Positions 17,460-25,459 of a stretch of 64,000 nucleotides of DNA are shown here, one piece after another. The stretch lies in NCBI GenBank assembly GCA_041908065.1, contig JAYRGC010000070.1, forward strand, positions 47,523-111,522, given 5' to 3'. A model generated the notes under the pieces. It saw only the letters and a program-made list of their open reading frames with translations. It had not been told where the DNA came from and made no database searches. Both the position numbers and the translations under genes were made by a program. Origin of the DNA: JAYRGC01 sp041908065. GTDB lineage: Bacteria > Pseudomonadota > Alphaproteobacteria > UBA9219. Position 1 is the stretch's first letter, and each line of letters opens with the position of its first letter.

Positions 17460-18221
17460 TTAACGGAGCACACCGTCAAAAACAGGCAAACCGATCAAGG
17501 AAGCAATTGCTATAAGCATATAGCAGATATTTCTGAAAGTTTGTTCTTTGGCAAGTCCAAACATTCGAGAACCAAGCCACATGCCGAGGCTATACGTCGG
17601 AAGCGTAGCGACACTGAGCCACAGTACTTCTGATGTGAAAAGCCCTCCTATAATGTAGGCGATTGCGTTTACAATCATAGTACAGGCAAAAAACAGGATA
17701 ATGTTTGCCCTCACATTTCCGGATTGTCCTTGACCGCTAAGCCAGTACAGTATGACGGGAGGGCCACCTATCTGGGCAAGGCCACTGAATAGCCCTGATA
17801 AAGAGCCAACACCTACAGTCAATGACGTTTTTGGTTGGCCATGATACCTCCAGCCAGAAATCAGCAAAGCAAGCGCGGGTATGACTGCGCACACAATTAT
17901 CCATCGAACGGTTATGGGTTCAGAGTGAGTCAGCATCCATGTACCAATGGGAATGCCAAGGGTCGCTCCGATTGCCATGGTAGCGACTTCCTTTTTGTTC
18001 GCATGTCTCCATGCGTTTGGTATGAGGGCAATCGAGGGAAAAGAGTCCACAATAAGAAGCAGCGGAGCAACCAGCGTTGGATTTACAATTGCATTCGCTA
18101 TAGGTGAAAGAATCAAAGCGGAGCCAAAACCAGAAAACCCACGCGCAAGCCCTGCAATAAAGGCCACTGAAGCGAGGAAAACTATAGAGGCTGCGCTATA
18201 ATCACCACTTACGAAAGGCAT
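17460..18221 (-). CDS. TauE/SafE-family membrane transporter
   Basis: A 253-residue integral membrane protein (start at the ATG 18219-18221, preceded by GGGGTGGAAG). It has about eight hydrophobic segments and the family pattern GLARGFSGFGSALILSPI at the N-terminus and GVGSLSGLFSGLAQIGGPPV in the second half, the two related halves of TauE/SafE (DUF81) proteins, which are proposed exporters of sulfite, sulfonates or similar anions. The substrate is not evident from its neighbours. It sits next to the IS wreck, and codon choice is less GC-biased than in comM, so it may belong to the acquired segment. Confidence 0.82.
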   Translation of the reverse strand: MPFVSGDYSAASIVFLASVAFIAGLARGFSGFGSALILSPIANAIVNPTLVAPLLLIVDSFPSIALIPNAWRHANKKEVATMAIGATLGIPIGTWMLTHSEPITVRWIIVCAVIPALALLISGWRYHGQPKTSLTVGVGSLSGLFSGLAQIGGPPVILYWLSGQGQSGNVRANIILFFACTMIVNAIAYIIGGLFTSEVLWLSVATLPTYSLGMWLGSRMFGLAKEQTFRNICYMLIAIASLIGLPVFDGVLR

Positions 18222-18360
18222 AGACTTCCACCCCATCTTCTTTCTGCTGCTTTTCTGCGTTGAGGCACAATTTGCCATGGTTTATCACTAGTGTCCGGTC
18301 AAAAATCTAGCGGCAGCAAAAGGTTAGTCTCTTCACCCTATCATGGGTGCTTCTCAGCAC

Positions 18361-19881
18361 TCACCCTCCCCCTGTCAGCTTCCTATACCCCAACGCCTCG
18401 GCGACGTGGATGCGGCGGACGGCTTCGCTGCCGGACATGTCGGCCAACGTGCGCGACACGCGCAACACGCGGTGATAGCCTCGCGCCGACAATTTCATCT
18501 TTTCGCTGGCTTGCGTCAACAATTCGCGCCCCGCCGCGTCGGGCGCAGCCACCTTGTCCAACAATTCGCCGTCGGCCTGCGAATTGACGCGGATGTCCGA
18601 ACCCAGCGCGGCGTAACGCTCGGCCTGCGCCGCCCGCGCCGCAGCCACCCGCGCCGCCACGGTCGCGGAGTCCTCCGCCGCCGGAGGCAGGCTGAGGTCG
18701 GACGCGCTGACCGCCGGAACTTCGACGTGGCAATCGATGCGGTCGAACATGGGGCCGGAGATGCGCGATTGGTAGTCGCGCCCGCAGGCGGGGGCGCGCC
18801 CGCACGCCTGCGACGGATCGGCCATATGCCCGCAACGGCAGGGGTTCATGGCGGCCACCAGCTGCACCCGCGCCGGATAGCTGACGTGATGGTTGGCGCG
18901 AGCCACCACCGCGCGGCCGCTCTCCAGTGGTTGCCGCAAGGCCTCTAGCGTTTGGCGTTGAAACTCCGGCAATTCGTCAAGGAACAGAACCCCGTTGTGC
19001 GCCAAAGAAATCTCCCCGGGCTTGGCGTGCGTGCCGCCGCCCACCAACGCCGCCGTGGTCGCCGAATGGTGGGGATCGCGGAACGGGCGGCGACGCAGGA
19101 GCTTGCCCCCCTCCAGCAACCCCGCAAGCGAGTGGATCATCGAAACTTCCAAGGCTTCGTCGGCGGCCAGAGGCGGCAGTATCGACGGCAACCGCGCCGC
19201 CAACATGCTCTTGCCCGAACCCGGGGGGCCGATCATCAGCAGATTGTGGCCTCCCGCCGCCGCCACTTCCAAAACGCGCTTGGCCGTCTCCTGTCCTTTG
19301 ATATCGCGCAAATCGGGTTGGGAGGCTCCGCCGTCGTCCTGCAAACGCGGGGAGGGACGCCCCAGAACCTGCGTCCCCTTAAAATGGTTGATCAGAGCCA
19401 AAAGCGAGGGCGCGGAGATAACCTCAAGATTCTCCCCCGCCCATACCGCCTCGCCGCCGTTTCCGGCCGGACAGATCAGCCCGCGCCGATTGGCGTTAGC
19501 GGTTACGGCGGCGGGCAGAACCCCTGTCACCGAGGTGATCGTTCCGTCCAAGGCCAATTCGCCCAACGCGGTATATCCGGCCATTTCCTCGCGCGGCAAC
19601 ACCCCCATCGCCGCCAGAATGCCCAAGGCTATCGGCAGGTCGAAGTGGCTTCCTTCCTTTTGCACGTCGGCGGGCGCAAGGTTAACGGTGATGCGTTTGG
19701 CGGGCAGGGCCAGCCCCAGCGCGTTAAGCGAAGCCCGCACCCGCTCGCGGCTTTCCCCCACCGCCTTGTCCGGCAGGCCGACGATGCCGAAGGCCACGAT
19801 CCCGGGCGAGATCTGCACCTGAACGTCTATGTCGAGGACGTTAGTGCCTTCGAACGCCACGGTGGCGACGCGGGATACCAT
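18361..19881 (-). CDS. comM: YifB/ComM-family Mg-chelatase-like AAA ATPase
   Basis: A 506-residue protein. The N-terminal ChlI-like domain begins MVSRVATVAFEGTNVLDIDV; the AAA ATPase core has Walker A GPPGSGKSMLAARLP near residue 219 and Walker B GVLFLDELPEF near 300. The C-terminal Mg-chelatase domain has a cysteine cluster (NPCRCGHMADPSQACGRAPAC). ComM acts as a hexameric helicase promoting branch migration in natural transformation. Length is the family norm. It lies 110 bases after hisD on the same strand. A type IV pilus and ComM in one window are compatible with DNA uptake, but no dedicated competence pilus genes were seen. Confidence 0.93.
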   Translation of the reverse strand: MVSRVATVAFEGTNVLDIDVQVQISPGIVAFGIVGLPDKAVGESRERVRASLNALGLALPAKRITVNLAPADVQKEGSHFDLPIALGILAAMGVLPREEMAGYTALGELALDGTITSVTGVLPAAVTANANRRGLICPAGNGGEAVWAGENLEVISAPSLLALINHFKGTQVLGRPSPRLQDDGGASQPDLRDIKGQETAKRVLEVAAAGGHNLLMIGPPGSGKSMLAARLPSILPPLAADEALEVSMIHSLAGLLEGGKLLRRRPFRDPHHSATTAALVGGGTHAKPGEISLAHNGVLFLDELPEFQRQTLEALRQPLESGRAVVARANHHVSYPARVQLVAAMNPCRCGHMADPSQACGRAPACGRDYQSRISGPMFDRIDCHVEVPAVSASDLSLPPAAEDSATVAARVAAARAAQAERYAALGSDIRVNSQADGELLDKVAAPDAAGRELLTQASEKMKLSARGYHRVLRVSRTLADMSGSEAVRRIHVAEALGYRKLTGGG

Positions 19882-19991
19882 GTTGTGCGACCTCGCAACG
19901 TCATGTTCGTAATATTGTCACGCTTCGGAGAAAATTATGCTTTTTCCGGCCTCCTCGCGCAACGTATTCCTCCCTGCCGCCGCGTCAAGAT

Positions 19992-21287
19992 TTATCCTCT
20001 GACGATCACAGCCCGCGCATGGCCTTCCAACCCTTCGGAGCGCGACAAGGCGACGACTGCGCCGCCGATGCCGCGCAAACCCTCGGCGTTAGCCGTTTGA
20101 GCGGTGACGGTTTTCTGAAACGCTTCGACCGACAGGCCGGAATACGCGCGCGCCGCCGCCGAGGTGGGCAGGACGTGATTGGTTCCGCTGGCGTAGTCGC
20201 CCAGACTTTCCGGAGTCATGGTTCCGCAAAAAACCGAGCCGGCGTTTTTGACCAGCGGCAGATATTTTTCGGCCTCGACGAAGCACAGCACCAAATGCTC
20301 GGGCGCGTAGGCGTTGGATATTTCCATCGCCTGCTCCAAGGATTCCGCGATTATGGCTACGGCGTTTTCCAAGGCTGCGGAGGCGATGGAACGGCGCGGC
20401 AGCGTCGACAACTGGATGTCAGCCTCGGCCATTATGGCGGCTACCTTGGCGCGATCGTCGGAAACCAGCACCACTTGCGCCAAACGATCGTGTTCGGCTT
20501 GCGCCAAAAGATCCGCCGCCGCCGCTGCCGCCGGAGTGTCGGAAGAGGCTATGACCAGCACCTCTGACGGTCCGGCTCGCATATCGATGGCGGGGCCTCC
20601 GGCGGTGGCCGCGGCCATTTCCTTGGCTAACGTGACATAAAGATTTCCCGGGCCGAATATCTTGTCCACGGCGTCGATGCTCGGCGTCCCTATGGCCATG
20701 GCCGCAACGGCTTGCGCCCCGCCCAGCCGAAAGACGCGGTTTATCCCGCACAATCCAGCGGCGTAAAGTATCGCCGGAGAGACATTTCCGGAACGATCCG
20801 GCGGCGTGCAAAGAATGCGCGAGGGATTTCCCGCCAGCTGCGATGGCACCCCCAGCATCAACGCCGTGGAAAGCAACGGAGCCGTTCCCCCGGGAATGTA
20901 CAGCCCGACCTTTTCGATCGGAACCACCAAGCGGCGGCAAACCAATCCGGCCATGACCTCGATCTGATACGGCCTGTATCCCTGATGGGAGTGGAAGGCG
21001 CGAATATGGGAATACGCGGCGTCGATGGCTTGGCGCAAATCAGGCGGCAAGGTTTTCCCCGAACGCGCTATCTCGGATTCGGGAACCTGCGGCGGATCTG
21101 GATCGAAGCCGTCGAATTTCTTGGCGTACCGCCGCACCGCCGCGTCGCCCTCGGAACGCACGTCCGCGAAAATGTCCCTTACCACGCGCTCGGCCTCGAC
21201 GCTCGCCAAGGCAGCAGGACGCCTGAGGCATTCGCGCCGAGCCGCGTCGTCCATGTCTTTCCAAACCAGATTCCGCACCGCTTTCAC
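19992..21287 (-). CDS. hisD: Histidinol dehydrogenase
   Basis: A 431-residue enzyme catalysing the last two oxidations of histidine synthesis (histidinol to histidine). The start is taken as the GTG at 21285-21287, which overlaps the hisG TGA; the longer ATG start at 21362 would lie inside hisG and add 25 foreign residues. Family motifs are clear: VGLYIPGGTAPLLSTALMLG, GINRVFRLGGAQAVAAMAIG, DKIFGPGNLYV and DMRAGPSEVLVIA, with catalytic and zinc-binding region QAEHDRLAQ. Downstream of hisG in a tightly coupled pair. Confidence 0.95.
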   Translation of the reverse strand: MKAVRNLVWKDMDDAARRECLRRPAALASVEAERVVRDIFADVRSEGDAAVRRYAKKFDGFDPDPPQVPESEIARSGKTLPPDLRQAIDAAYSHIRAFHSHQGYRPYQIEVMAGLVCRRLVVPIEKVGLYIPGGTAPLLSTALMLGVPSQLAGNPSRILCTPPDRSGNVSPAILYAAGLCGINRVFRLGGAQAVAAMAIGTPSIDAVDKIFGPGNLYVTLAKEMAAATAGGPAIDMRAGPSEVLVIASSDTPAAAAAADLLAQAEHDRLAQVVLVSDDRAKVAAIMAEADIQLSTLPRRSIASAALENAVAIIAESLEQAMEISNAYAPEHLVLCFVEAEKYLPLVKNAGSVFCGTMTPESLGDYASGTNHVLPTSAAARAYSGLSVEAFQKTVTAQTANAEGLRGIGGAVVALSRSEGLEGHARAVIVRG

Positions 21288-22174
21288 TCCATCATCTTTT
21301 CTATCGGCATCACCAGTATCGAACTGGCTCCGGCTGACTTCAGGCGTTCCATCGTTTCCCAAAACACCGCCTCGCGGCAGACGGAATGCACCGCCACCTT
21401 GTCTTTTTTACCCTGCAACGGCAGAACCGTCGGAGATTCCGCCCCGGGCAACAAGGACACTATCTCCGGCAACGCCGAGACGTCGGCGTGCAGCATGATG
21501 TATTTGCTGTCGTCGGCTCGCAACGCGCCCTGCATCCGCGCGCGAAGACGGGTTATGATGGACGCCTTTTCCTCCGGAACTCCCGCAGCCGCCCCTATCA
21601 ACAACGCCTCGCTTTCCAAAACCACGGCGATTTCGCGCAGATTGTTGGCGGCCAGAGTAGCCCCCGAAGCCACGATGTCGCAGATGGCGTCGGCTATCTT
21701 CAGGCGCGGAGCTACCTCCACCGATCCCATCATTATCAGCGGCTTGGCTTGGACGTTCTCGCGGCGCAGAAACTCTTCCAAAAGCCGGGGGTACGAAGTG
21801 GCGATGACCGCCCCGTTCAAATCGCCAACCTCGGAAATCTTGCCTCCTTCGGGGACGGCGATGGACAAGCGGCAGCGCGAAAAACCCAAGCGATCCAGCA
21901 CGGCCACGCGGACCCCGCCGTTTTCGCCGGTTTTCTTCTCCGCGAACACGTTTTCGCCGACGATCCCCAGATCGCAAATTCCGTCGGCCACAAACCCGGG
22001 AATGTCGTCGTCGCGCACCATCAGCACGTCGATGGGCAATTCCTTGACGCGGCAAAACAGCCGATCCCGCCCTTTCGACACGTGCAATCCGCAATTCCGC
22101 AACAAGCCCAAGCTATCGTCGGCCAGTCTGCCTGATTTCTGCAACGCTATGCGGATGCGCCGTTCGCCGGACAT
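21284..22174 (-). CDS. hisG: ATP phosphoribosyltransferase, long form with regulatory domain
   Basis: A 296-residue enzyme for the first, committed step of histidine synthesis (PRPP plus ATP). It starts RIRIALQKSGRLADDSLGLL; the PRPP-binding loop is DIVASGATLAANNLREI near residue 175. The last 80 residues match the ACT-like regulatory domain of the long HisG form (DDSKYIMLHADVSALPEIVS; VCREAVFWETMERLKSAGAS), so it should be feedback-inhibited by histidine without HisZ. It leads the hisG-hisD pair and is transcribed away from the TrpR-like regulator at 22534. The two genes alone do not make the pathway; other his genes are elsewhere. Confidence 0.95.
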   Translation of the reverse strand: MSGERRIRIALQKSGRLADDSLGLLRNCGLHVSKGRDRLFCRVKELPIDVLMVRDDDIPGFVADGICDLGIVGENVFAEKKTGENGGVRVAVLDRLGFSRCRLSIAVPEGGKISEVGDLNGAVIATSYPRLLEEFLRRENVQAKPLIMMGSVEVAPRLKIADAICDIVASGATLAANNLREIAVVLESEALLIGAAAGVPEEKASIITRLRARMQGALRADDSKYIMLHADVSALPEIVSLLPGAESPTVLPLQGKKDKVAVHSVCREAVFWETMERLKSAGASSILVMPIEKMME

Positions 22175-22260
22175 GGCATTTCCTTTTCCGTTCGGGTTGT
22201 CTTTCCGGTTTCAGACGGGATCACCCCCGCCTTAAACCGGTTTTGCATGAAGAGATTCTT

Positions 22261-22415
22261 GGCTCTTGCCCAAAGCGAGTGGATAAATAGTCGCTATTTC
22301 GACAATCACATCCTGTCCCCCCTTTTCTTAGGAGGAGGAACAGACCGCGTCGACGGGGGTAACGTCGCTACCCCCCCGATAAAAACCCACTACCCACCCG
22401 TTTTGTGTAAGAGCC
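22261..22415. mobile_element. Palindromic MITE-like element between hisG and the TrpR-like gene
   Basis: Ends are GGCTCTTGCCCAAAGCGAGT at 22261 and ACCCGTTTTGTGTAAGAGCC at 22415, imperfect inverted repeats of the family type. The interior differs from the other copies (GGAGGAGGAACAGACCGCGT and a run of seven C) and lacks the GCAATCCAG hairpin. No target duplication can be seen. It sits 20 bases before the palindromic operator. Confidence 0.65.
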
Positions 22416-22435
22416 TTAATCCTTTTCTTCTTGCA

Positions 22436-22453
22436 TATCGTATTAATACGATA
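22436..22453. promoter_or_regulatory. Perfect 18-bp palindrome, probable operator of the TrpR-like regulator
   Basis: TATCGTATTAATACGATA is identical to its reverse complement and stands 80 bases before the TrpR-like gene. A possible promoter overlaps it: TTCTTG (22428-22433) and GATAAT (22450-22455), spacing 16. This is where an autorepressor would bind. A second, imperfect TAATAC/GTAT follows immediately. The same region lies upstream of hisG on the opposite strand, although the repeat element intervenes. Confidence 0.65.
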
Positions 22454-22533
22454 ATACAGTATAAGAGGGCGAGTCAACCCTAAAAGATCTGGTTGCTCGC
22501 CAACGGACGCCGGTCGACGAAAGGAGTTCCGCC

Positions 22534-22866
22534 ATGAAAGGCCCTAGCCATCGCCAATGCGCCGCCTCGGACGACGATTTCGCTTCGCTTTACGAGGCGT
22601 TTTTGTCGATGAAAAAGCCCGACGAAGTGCGAAGGTTCCTCGCCGATTTATGCACTCCGGCGGAAATATCCGCCTTCGCCGAGAGATGGAAGATAGCGAG
22701 GGTTCTGGCGGACGGGGCATCCTCTTACCGCGACATCAACGCCGAAACGGGGGTGAGCGTGACCACCATCGCCCGCGTCGCCCGTTTCCTGCATCAGGAA
22801 GCGCACAAGGGTTACGCGCTGGCTTTGGACAGGACGCGGCACAAACGGAAAAGCCCATCGGCCTGA
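22534..22866 (+). CDS. TrpR-like YerC/YecD-family regulator
   Basis: A 110-residue protein with the TrpR/YerC fold: FLADLCTPAEISAFAERWKI and the helix-turn-helix YRDINAETGVSVTTIARVAR, then a helical end. AAGGAG stands 8 bases before the ATG at 22534. The family includes regulators that sense an amino acid as co-repressor; in Firmicutes, YerC-type proteins have been proposed to control histidine synthesis. Here the gene is divergent from hisG-hisD with a perfect palindrome in its promoter region, which makes a histidine-responsive repressor the simplest inference. Confidence 0.85.
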   Translation: MKGPSHRQCAASDDDFASLYEAFLSMKKPDEVRRFLADLCTPAEISAFAERWKIARVLADGASSYRDINAETGVSVTTIARVARFLHQEAHKGYALALDRTRHKRKSPSA

Positions 22867-22889
22867 GCGGGGCGGTGGCGGCGTTTGCG

Positions 22890-23074
22890 AAGTTACAGCC
22901 AAAGGCTGTCTTTGTAGGGTTACGGCCAAAGGCCGTCATGCGACGCGAAGCAATCCATTGCCACAGGCGCAACGGCTCTGGATTGCTTCGCGGCCTGAAG
23001 AAGGCCGCTCGCAATGACAGCGCTTATTGCTGCCATTCTCTTATAAATTACTCTCCAGTTTTGCGCATAGAGGC
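22890..23074. repeat. Degenerate copy of the dispersed palindromic repeat
   Basis: It contains the GTTACAGCCAAAGGCTGTC and GTTACGGCCAAAGGCCGTC motifs in tandem, then the hairpin core (GCGAAGCAATCCATTGCC...GGCTCTGGATTGCTTCGC) and the GGCCTGAAGAAGGCCGCTCG stem. The right end is degenerate (ATTACTCTCCAGTTTTGCGC); the left end is missing. Nothing else is recognised in 22867-23222 apart from the start region of the next gene. Confidence 0.65.
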
Positions 23075-23222
23075 AACCAATTTTATGTTCTTGCCGCCTC
23101 CGCCATAACCATGCCATTATTTGGCGTTATCCTCGCTGCTTGGGTGGCCTTTTCATTGAACGAAGAGGCACCGTAAGCGGTTCGTCCGTGCAACCAGTCG
23201 TTCATCAAGGATGGAGATCCAT

Positions 23223-23597
23223 ATGCGCCGCAATCTGCTCCTCGCCGCCACAGTCTTGGCCACTCTGCTGTCCGTTCCCGCCCATGCCGAGGAAGGGTGG
23301 TCGTTCGGAAATTCGTCGTGCGGAAATCCGGTTCCATGTAGTTCCATTAAAAGTGGGCAGCTTTCAAACTCTGATATTATATCCATATCAAATTCATGTA
23401 TTGCCAACAATCTGGGGCATCGTGGTGGAAACGCCTTTGAAGACCGCGGGTTGGATTCTAACCTTTGTTTGACATCAAAAAAATCCACTAAAGCTGCTGA
23501 TGGTGGCATGGTGTTAATGCCTAAGTGCTGCGTTGTTCCTGTCGCCAACAATAAGGAAATGTGCCAGATTATTTGTAAGCTTATAGGAACCCGCTGA
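23223..23597 (+). CDS. Small secreted Cys-rich protein, unknown family
   Basis: A 124-residue protein starting at the second ATG (23223), which has GGAG 7 bases upstream. Signal peptide MRRNLLLAATVLATLLSVPA with cleavage near AHA-EE. The mature part of about 100 residues has nine cysteines (SSCGNPVPCSS, NSCIANN, NLCLTS, KCCVVP, MCQIICK), suggesting a disulfide-rich extracellular or periplasmic domain. No family is recognised. Codon use is more AT-rich than in the neighbouring DciA-like gene. Confidence 0.65.
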   Translation: MRRNLLLAATVLATLLSVPAHAEEGWSFGNSSCGNPVPCSSIKSGQLSNSDIISISNSCIANNLGHRGGNAFEDRGLDSNLCLTSKKSTKAADGGMVLMPKCCVVPVANNKEMCQIICKLIGTR

Positions 23598-23613
23598 TCT
23601 AACCGCCCAACCA

Positions 23614-24096
23614 GTGGCAGGAAAACTCCCCAAAGACATATCCGCCATCGTGGACGGGGTGGCATCGCGTGTGGTCGGCAACGACTGGGCGTTGTATGCC
23701 GCCCTGTTCCGGCGGTGGCGGGAGATAATCGGCGAGGAATATGCGGACGCCACCTCCCCCGTAAAACTTTCCGCGATGCCGCGCGGAACGCTTGCGTCCG
23801 GCGAGGCCGGATGCCGTCCCCCCAAAAGGCTGCATATCGCCTTGCCGCGCGGTTTGGTAACAGACATTACGTTTGCCAAGCCGCGCATTCTGGAACGCAT
23901 CGCCGATTGCATCGGGCGGGAAGTCATAGCCGATCTTGTGTTGGAACCCAGACATACAACAAAATCCAAGGCGTTTCGCGGACGCGCCGCGCCCACAGCA
24001 CCTCCGGTCGAATGGCGGGAACGGATTGACCGTGAAATAGAAAACCCCGACCTGCGCGCCGCGCTGGAAAGCCTCGGCGCGTGGATGAAGGGATAA
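23614..24096 (+). CDS. DciA-like (DUF721) protein
   Basis: A 160-residue protein matching the DUF721/DciA family, the ancestral loader or activator of the replicative helicase DnaB. Conserved pattern: LFRRWREIIGEEYADATSPV, then RLHIALPRGLVTDITFAKPR and ILERIADCIGREVIADLVLE. A Pro-rich linker and a short helical tail follow. It starts 16 bases after the preceding gene. No DNA helicase loader of the DnaC type is present, which fits alphaproteobacteria. The family call rests on pattern recognition. Confidence 0.72.
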   Translation: MAGKLPKDISAIVDGVASRVVGNDWALYAALFRRWREIIGEEYADATSPVKLSAMPRGTLASGEAGCRPPKRLHIALPRGLVTDITFAKPRILERIADCIGREVIADLVLEPRHTTKSKAFRGRAAPTAPPVEWRERIDREIENPDLRAALESLGAWMKG

Positions 24097-24147
24097 TCAG
24101 CAGAGCCCTTCGAAGGGAACTTACGCGGCCAACGCGCCGCAATCCCT

Positions 24148-24324
24148 CCTCTCCCTCTGGGAGAGGATAAGTTTGCCCGAATTTTCGCCTCCGAAAATTC
24201 GCGGCAATACCTTGGTGAGGGTTCTTTTTCAAACCCAGCTTGGGAACCCTCACCAAGCTGCGGCTAAGGATTTTCGCTAAGGGGCGAAAATCCGAGCCGC
24301 GCTATCCTCTCCCAGAGGGAGAGG
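24148..24324. repeat. Composite palindromic repeat, inverted copy (family B)
   Basis: A 177-bp unit bounded by perfect inverse ends (CCTCTCCCTCTGGGAGAGGA and its inverse at 24303-24324). Inside are nested hairpins: CGAATTTTCGCCTCCGAAAATTCG, CTTGGTGAGGG...CCCTCACCAAG, and GGATTTTCGCTAAGGGGCGA with its partner. It lies in the opposite orientation to the copies at 24731-25345. The stop codon of the DUF559 gene lies inside its right end. Confidence 0.8.
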
Positions 24325-24715
24325 AATCCCCGCCGCGCCGGTTGTTTTCAATTTTATAGGGAATGATTTTGGCCTCTCGAAGGATTGTTTCGATTACGCC
24401 GTTTATATCCGCCGTCACATCAGAATTAGTGAAACGGATGGTGCGATAGCCGAGTTTGGCAAGGTATTCATCGCGGTGAAAGTCTTGTCGTTGCCGCAGA
24501 TCGTGTGAGATGCCATCAAGCTCGATTATCAACTTGGCTTGTAAACAAGCAAAATCCGCCGTGTATGGAGGGATTGGATGTTGGCGGCGAAACTTCAATC
24601 CAACGGACTGATATAGTCCTCGCAACCGTTGCCAAAGCAAGGATTCCGTGCGCGGCATTTCGGATCGTAGTTTCCGTGCTTTCTTTATATGCGGTGGATG
24701 AGGTATCGTGCGCAT
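24302..24715 (-). CDS. DUF559 endonuclease-like protein embedded in repeats
   Basis: A 137-residue protein of the DUF559 family, a Vsr/PD-(D/E)XK-related nuclease fold. Visible motifs: LRSEMPRTESLLWQRLRGLY, GLKFRRQHPIPPYTADFACL (catalytic Asp) and KLIIELDGISHD (the E-x-D/G segment), then RDEYLAKLGYRTIRFTNSDV. The C-terminus (GDSSPSGRG) is encoded by the end of a family-B repeat, so the repeat supplied the stop codon. On the 5' side another repeat arm begins 16 bases upstream. Proteins of this family are often near repeats; the function is unknown. Confidence 0.85.
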   Translation of the reverse strand: MRTIPHPPHIKKARKLRSEMPRTESLLWQRLRGLYQSVGLKFRRQHPIPPYTADFACLQAKLIIELDGISHDLRQRQDFHRDEYLAKLGYRTIRFTNSDVTADINGVIETILREAKIIPYKIENNRRGGDSSPSGRG

Positions 24716-24730
24716 AGCGATATTGTATTG

Positions 24731-25345
24731 CCCTCACCAAGGTATTGCCACGAATTTTCGAAGGCGAAAATTCGGGCAAACCTATCCTCTCCCAGAGGGA
24801 GAGGGGGGATTGCGGCACGTTGCTCGCGTAAGTTCCCTTCGACAGGCTCAGGGAACGCGGAATTTCGGTTTTATGAACAACAGGTGCAGCGGCGGCACCT
24901 CTCCCTCTGGAAGAGGATAGCGCGGCTTGGATTTTCGCTCCTTAGCGAAAATCCTTAGCCGCCGCTTGGTGAGGGTTCCCAAGTTGGGTTTATAAAAGAA
25001 CCCTCACCAAGGTATTGCCGCGAATTTTCGAAGGCGAAAATTCGGGCAAACCTATCCTCTCCCAAAGGGAGAGGGGGGATTGCGGCACGTTGCTCGCGTA
25101 AGTTCCCTTCGACAGGCTCAGGGAACACGAAATTTCGGATTTATGGATAGAAGATGCGGCGGGGATTCCTCTCCCTCTGGGAGAGGATAGCGCGGCTTGG
25201 ATTTTCGCCCTTTAGCGAAAATCCTTAGCCGCAGCTTGGTGAGGGTTCACAAATTGGGTTTACGCAAGAAACCCTCACCAAGGTATTGCCACGAATTTTC
25301 GAAGGCGAAAATTCGGGCAAACCTATCCTCTCCCAGAGGGAGAGG
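24731..25345. repeat. Tandem array of about 270-bp units of repeat family B
   Basis: The arm beginning CCCTCACCAAGGTATTGCC recurs at 24731, 25001 and 25272 (spacing 270 and 271). The spacer GGGGATTGCGGCACGTTGCT and GTTCCCTTCGACAGGCTC occurs at about 24804 and 25074. Two full palindromic units lie at 24898-25074 and 25168-25345; 24731-24804 is a half unit. Each full unit starts and ends with the CCTCTCCCTCTGGGAGAGG palindrome arms and has two hairpins. No open frame worth calling lies inside. Confidence 0.85.
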
Positions 25346-25404
25346 ACGCACCAACTGCGCCTTTGGGATAGACCTCTGACTTTCGCGCATCCGCGCAAAA
25401 GAAA

Positions 25405-25436
25405 ACCGCCCGCCCCTGTTGTCAGGGACGGGCGGG
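25405..25436. terminator. Strong GC hairpin at the end of the S74 pilin gene
   Basis: CCGCCCGCCCCTG, loop TTGT, then CAGGGACGGGCGG can form a stem of about 13 pairs with one mismatch. On the minus strand it is followed by CGGTTTTCTTTTG, so it can serve as an intrinsic terminator about 24 bases after the prepilin stop. Confidence 0.7.
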
Positions 25437-25459
25437 GTATTAAACCCTAGAGATTTGGA

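Noticed and set aside
20712..22235. A 507-codon plus-strand frame across hisG and hisD
   Set aside because: It shadows two certain enzymes and has no recognisable content.
24731..25345. Regular repeats that might be a CRISPR array
   Set aside because: Unit length is about 270 bp, the spacers are also repeated and no cas genes are near.
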